Assembly: GCF_030272615.1 (NCBI RefSeq)
Contig: NC_081405.1
Coordinates: 473,482,008 to 473,546,007, forward strand
Length of the DNA stretch: 64,000 nucleotides
Origin: Cryptomeria japonica
Lineage: Eukaryota > Streptophyta > Pinopsida > Cupressales > Cupressaceae
Direction: 5' to 3'
Every line of letters begins with the position of its first letter. Position 1 is the first letter of the stretch. Position numbers and translations under genes: made by a program. This document shows, piece by piece, positions 59,100 through 64,000 of this stretch. The notes below the pieces were generated by a model. That model did no database searches, was not told where the DNA came from, and saw only the letters and a list, made by a program, of their open reading frames with translations.

Positions 59100-59515
59100 C
59101 ACAAGCTCCCAGCTTGATCAGGTCTTCAGACATTTAACTTTGCAAGCTGGTGATAACCATTAAACCTAACCACAAACTGTCTAGTCGCTAGCTCGTGACC
59201 TAAAAATGCTAACATTAAACAAACATGAGAGCTAGCGACAACTGTATGAAATGAGTTACTCGTGGCTATAATGTATGACATCAGACCAACTCAAGACCTC
59301 ACGACCAAAGCAATTTCACTAACAATCTCCATCTCAGTAACATAAAATGCTAACACCCAAAAAGCTAGAGACCTCGCGATGTAAACCCAAACCAACTTGT
59401 CGCCAGCTCGTGGCTTGATCACGTCTTCATACATTTTACCTCATGAGCTGTTGATAACCATAAAACTTATCCACAAACTATTTGGTTGTTAGCTCGCAAC
59501 CTAAATTTTTTAAGG
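59100..59515 (+). repeat. Diverged direct duplication, about 302-bp spacing
   Basis: GCTTGATCAGGTCTTCAGAC...GGTGATAACCATTAAACCTA...CTAGCTCGTGACCTAAA at about 59,112-59,207 recurs as GCTTGATCACGTCTTCATAC...GTTGATAACCATAAAACTTA...TTAGCTCGCAACCTAAA at about 59,413-59,508. Confidence 0.65.
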
Positions 59516-61432
59516 CTTGGATGTTGACTCATTCTTGAGGGACTAGTTTGAAGGTTTCTCTTGAGTCGAGGTTGATTAGACAAGTGAGGATGATGGTTTC
59601 AGAGGCATAAAAGGATTTGATAGCTTCTGAGTTAGAGATGGGAGATCACTGATTTCTCTGAGAAATAAGAGCTTAGGTTGCTTGTTTTCAAGGATTCTAA
59701 AGCAGAATCTGTCCAATCAAGGAGGAATAAAATTAGAACAAAATCATTCACAATAGATGAGCCTTAGCAGGATGTAGTGGATTTGATAGGCATGACTTCT
59801 AGAGTCTACAGTCATGTTGAAAAACACCAAAATGATGATTTTTCATGTGAATGAGCATCACCAAATGAAGTGTGAAAATTTTATAAATACAATGGAGTGG
59901 TGACTTAATTGGTAGAAGAGAAAAGCAACCTTTTTCATTTTCTGAGAGTGGTTTTTTCCTCAGAAAGGAAGATGATGTTTGAGCAGGATCATGCATGGAG
60001 TTGTTGTGTGCTCTATGATACCGGATGGGTGCTTTTTTGTTTTCTTTTGTGTGAGTTTGTTTATTGCCAGAGGGGTTGTGAAAGTGATAAGGATTGCCAG
60101 AGGGGGTGTGAAAGCCTTTTCTTGTCAAGAAAGGCCAAGCATGGCACATCCTCTGCTTCTACTCTGCCATAGGATGGAAAGGGGTTTGAAGAATAAACCT
60201 GTAGAGGAATGAAAGAAGGATTTTTTTGGGTGGGGAGTGGTAGCCAATCATCTTTGTGATGACATGGAATTTTCAACCCCTCCCCAACATATTACATTTA
60301 CCCTAAAGCTCATGTTTCCACTTTCCCTGATCGTGGGCATGAAGGCTCGAGATCCTCTTTCCATTGTCTCTGTTCCTAGGCATGAAGGCTTCCTCCTCTA
60401 TTTAGAAATGATCTGTTGGATAGAATGTAACATCTCAAATTCCATCTGAAGGCATCAGGGTGATAATGGCATGGCTTAAGCAGTTTTGCAAGTTGTATAG
60501 TCATTGGGGTTCCTTTTCTGGTTCCAGTAGTGATTCTAGACTCTAGGTGAAGGGAGCAAGTTGTATACTGTATAGTCATTTATAGAGCAAATGAAAAGCA
60601 TTTAGTGTCAATCTTTGAGTAGGTTCTTGAAGGAGTTATATATATATTTATTTTGTGTATAATTCTATCTCTTTCAAATGACCAGAATCATGAGATTTAA
60701 CTTTTTTCATTTGTTGCATTGTTATGGTGTATGTAATTTTTCATTTAATGCTTCCTAATCCTATTATGCCCAAGAATGCAAAATTTCTGTTAGTCTGGAA
60801 TCATATTAAGGATTCACCTCATTGTAATTGGTGGGCAGATTATAGACATAGTCATAGAACACCTCCATATATTACATAAACATCCATAGCATATAAAATC
60901 ATAAGAGTATTAAGAATGAAAGTATTAAACACCACAATAGATAGGAATACAACATAATTAGCAAAACATCAAGACAACAGACTAGGGCATAGAGTCACTT
61001 ACAATTCAAAGACAACCTGATAATAAACTTCAATAAGATTCATTTGCAGATAAATAGGAATGTAATTATGAATAATGCATTACATACACAACCCAGATTC
61101 TTATGTAAACTGAAAAACCCTTGACCATTCAATTCACAGTGAAAACATAAATTCAACACAAAGACAATTATGTGAAGATCTCAAACTACAAATGATATTG
61201 ATATTATATTCATAATGGTATCAAAAAGTAAATTCACAATGCGATTCAACTATGCACTTATCAAATTCTTGGACAGTTGAGCTATTATAACTATATAAGA
61301 GTTTTCAAGTTCAACATCAATAAAAGTGGCCAACTAGCCATCCCTCTCTACCAATCAAAAAGAAAAAGTGGCCATCCCTCTCAAATTAATAATGGAATCC
61401 TTTTATAAGATGAGGATTCAACAAGCTTAGGA

Positions 61433-64000
61433 TTATTGTGAGGAATCTTGGGTAGCAACCTCAACCTGAGATTTCTTCTTTGGCTTTAGTATAGCTTGCC
61501 ACCTGTCCACCTCTTTGTCTATTGGCCAACCGAATGCCTTTACATCTTCCAACTTTGCAACTGAATATGTCCACTTGGCATCTGTAACTACCCTAGACTC
61601 AACAATAAACTTTGCATGGTCAACCTCAACCTTGAACAGTGAATCAAGCATATCGTTAAGGAAATCAGCATCAACTTGTTCATTTACATGCTTGATTATT
61701 TCTTCTTTCTCTAGAATCAAATCAAATTCACTGGTCCAATCAGAAACTGATTTCAAATCTCCATTACTACCATAAATTGAAGGCACCAATTTACTATAAC
61801 CTTCCCCAAATGTCTACAATTTTTCATTTATAAGCACATCCTTCCCTGTGAAAAATGCATAAGCTGCATTCATTACCTCCACCATGTCTTTAGTGTCACT
61901 GATCTTGGGAGGGAACTCGTCACTATACATCATTGCAGTATCTAGCTTATCCATTAATCTGCTTCTTCCTGACCAAACATTGAACAAAGGTCCAAGAAAA
62001 GCGACAGCCTTAGAGGATGTTTTACTTACCTCTTTCAAAGAAATGTGCAAATCATGCACTACCATCAATTTTCCTTTCAATACATTAATCTCGTGTTTCA
62101 GAATTCTTGACACAATAGAGATAGCCTTGACTTTTTTTCCTTTTCAAGCTTTTCAATTTTCCCTATCTATTCCTCCATTTTTGTTGTCACATCAGCTGGT
62201 ATTTCTTGTACTTGTTATGTATTCTATATTGGAGGGGGCTCATTTGCAATTTTTTTCTTTCAACTCCACTAACTCTTCCTCAAGAGCGCCCTTCTTCATC
62301 AGTGTCTCTTCATATGTTTTAGACAATGCAATCAATTGGGTATATGTTTCTATGTGTCTTCTTGACAAATCCTCTATTTTTGATAAATTCATGAAAGAAA
62401 CTTGAGTAAAAAATGAGGCAATCTTCGTGTCAGTTGTGTTCTACAAGCTCCAAATCATTCTGTTAGCTTTCTTTTCTACTTGGATATTTAGAAGGTGGGG
62501 CTTTTGAGTGGAAGGGGCCAAAGACCAAGTAGAAAGTGTCTTTGATTTAGGATTAAATCTTGATCCTCTTATTACATCTCCAATTTCAAATTCAGTTTTA
62601 AGGTCCTCTTGCTTCCTAATTTGATTAATAATAAAAATAGACTGGATATCCCAGTCAGAAATCATAATCATACCAGTACTCTTAATTAATTGTCTTGCCT
62701 GTTCCACAAATATTTGCTCCCTATCAGGATCATATTCTTGTAGTGCCTTGATGATCTCATGTTTCTTTTCTTCATTTGCTTCCTCTATGATCAGATTTTG
62801 TCTTAATTGTTTTTGTTTCAATCTTGTCAAAAAACTTTTAAATTCATCTAACTTAATAAAGTCATCATCTTTCATGAACTCATTTGACAACATCACATGC
62901 TCATCAAAGCCTTGAGAAAGGGCTTTGTTTGTTTCTCCTTATTCTTCATTCTGCCCTGCTTCTTTGAGATGTGTCCTTATTTGATGAATGTATTGTCCTT
63001 GTTCTATACTCTAGTAGGGTCTCTCCTCATAATTTTACCGACCTCATTGGTTTTTTGTTTCTTACAGCTGGCACTTGGGTAGATTCAACTTCATCCCCAC
63101 TCTCTACATCATCAACAGACACACTAAGTGGCCTCTTTCCATGTGAAGAATGTCCATCTTGGGGGTCTTGCTGCTAAGAAATGACTTCTAGAATTTGGGG
63201 CATTTGTTCCATCAGAGTTTCATATAAACTCAACATTTTGTTAATCCTCTCCAGGTACGGGCTATTAGGGAAAAAAATTGAGAAACTAGGGTCAGCAGCC
63301 TTCAATTATGCTTCAACTCTCATCAATTTTTTCCATTTTCTTCTCCTTTCTTGTACTTCATCTTTTCTCAGCAAATTTATAACCACATCTTCATCATCCA
63401 ATGGTTCATGGTCCTTTATTGTGGCCCAAGGTGTCATTTTTGGCAAAGCAACTTTAATAAATTGTTCAGGATCACAGAATCTAGACACAACATTAACCAA
63501 CCTATACTATTTAAAGAGATTATTTACTTCATCAAAGGAACTCCTACCAATGGTAAAATCAGATGCAACCCAAAGCTTAGGAAGAAGAGAACCCTTCTTG
63601 TGTTTTTCAAGGTATTCTTTTTCAACTAGGGTCAATTGCCAGATAAACTCCATAAAAGCAATCCTAATTGGAATAAATTTTGGTAAAATATGGGGAGGCT
63701 GAGGACACCCATAGACTCTGATCACAGTAAAGTTATCAAAAAAAAAAAGCCCCCCCAGTTATGTGAAATAGACTAGTTTGGAACATACTGGTAAGGTCTC
63801 AAAACTCTCCTAACATTAATTGACAATCATTCCCTATTTATTCCTAGCATTTCCATAATTGGCGAAACAATCCAATTTTCAAAGAAAAGGAAAGAAGAAT
63901 GGGGATAACTACTATCCCAAACCTGGGTCCATCTTTGTATTGGCATTAAGACACCCAATTCTTCTTTGAAAAGCTCCAATTCTTTATCCATGAACTCAAC
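61433..64000 (-). pseudogene. Locus C: third member of the A/B/C family, runs past the window end
   Basis: Minus-strand coding enters at 64,000 and ends at the stop at 61,433-61,435. Blocks in order: TQVWD near 63,930; VIRVYGCPQPPHILP (about 63,681-63,725) and LPKLWVASDFTI, matching locus A; a basic-acidic linker with ERRRKWKKLM and GKRPLSVSVDD; FMKDDDFIKLDEFKSF (about 62,835-62,885) and GMIMISDWDIQSIFIINQI, matching locus B; a coiled coil (62,400-62,050); and FIVESRVV and WPIDKEVDRWQ, matching the locus B C-terminus. Breaks: a stop at 63,507 (minus frame), stops near 63,303 and 63,177, a frameshift between 63,300 and 62,896, and stops at 62,441 and 61,814, with several in the coiled coil. 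The N-terminal start lies outside the window. Confidence 0.72.

Larger units (their letters stand above)
58271..61432. other. Intergenic; repeats but no supported gene
   Basis: Contains two tandem or duplicated blocks (58,590-58,785 and 59,100-59,515). Near 60,062-60,112 TGCCAGAGGGGTTGTGAAAG is followed by TGCCAGAGGGGGTGTGAAAG, a 30-bp tandem pair that creates a cysteine-rich look in one frame. From 60,600 to 61,430 nothing was recognised. Confidence 0.5.

Noticed and set aside
59970-60172. Short frame with a hydrophobic stretch and CQRGCESDKDCQRGC, resembling a secreted cysteine-rich peptide
   Set aside because: The cysteine pattern comes from a 30-bp tandem pair, the hydrophobic part is not at the N-terminus, and the opposite strand is equally open.

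Overview
The window looks like repeat-dominated nuclear DNA from a seed plant. Its long, old LTR retrotransposons, its decayed PLS-type PPR fragment and its sparse coding content fit a large gymnosperm-type genome better than a compact angiosperm one. The species cannot be named from the sequence. I see no intact conventional gene and no rRNA, tRNA, CRISPR array or bacterial feature. Coding regions were read by conceptual translation and comparisons were made by eye; no alignment or database search was run.

Layout. 1-7146: a plus-strand Ty1/copia element with a worn left LTR and a gag-pol frame broken by five stops and a frameshift. 7147-17.0 kb: host-like DNA with three decayed coding regions of unknown or tentative identity (9.8-10.4 kb plus, 12.2-13.1 kb minus, 13.3-16.1 kb plus with intron-like gaps). 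17.5-20.4 kb: a large diverged inverted repeat around a 16-bp minisatellite, with a second block of the same satellite outside it. 20.6-27.5 kb: locus A, a decayed large ORF split by a 4,370-bp solo-LTR-like insertion with a perfect 5-bp target duplication. 28.0-28.7 kb: a PPR pseudogene. 29,404-40,716: a minus-strand copia element whose gag zinc knuckle is split by a second, non-autonomous LTR element (34,692-38,298). 44,396-52,356: a complete copia-like element with a perfect 5-bp target duplication, a coiled-coil and multi-zinc-knuckle Gag and a second very large ORF, but no protease, integrase or reverse transcriptase. 53.3-55.2 kb (locus B, plus) and 61.4-64.0 kb (locus C, minus): two further members of the locus A family. 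57.3-58.3 kb: a possible two-exon minus-strand gene of unknown function.

How the parts relate. Loci A, B and C are three decayed copies of one large protein family that I cannot assign to any known domain. C overlaps A at its N-terminal half and B at its C-terminal half, so the three together give the domain order. ORF2 of the 44-52 kb element has a similar layout and may be a distant relative. The gag-pol elements supply copia machinery; the pol-less elements could only have moved with help from such relatives.

Decay. Premature stops in the 44-52 kb element are TAG or TGA and never TAA, and several zinc-knuckle cysteines read tyrosine. Visible LTR differences are mostly transitions. This is the pattern expected from deamination of methylated cytosine, especially at CHG sites.
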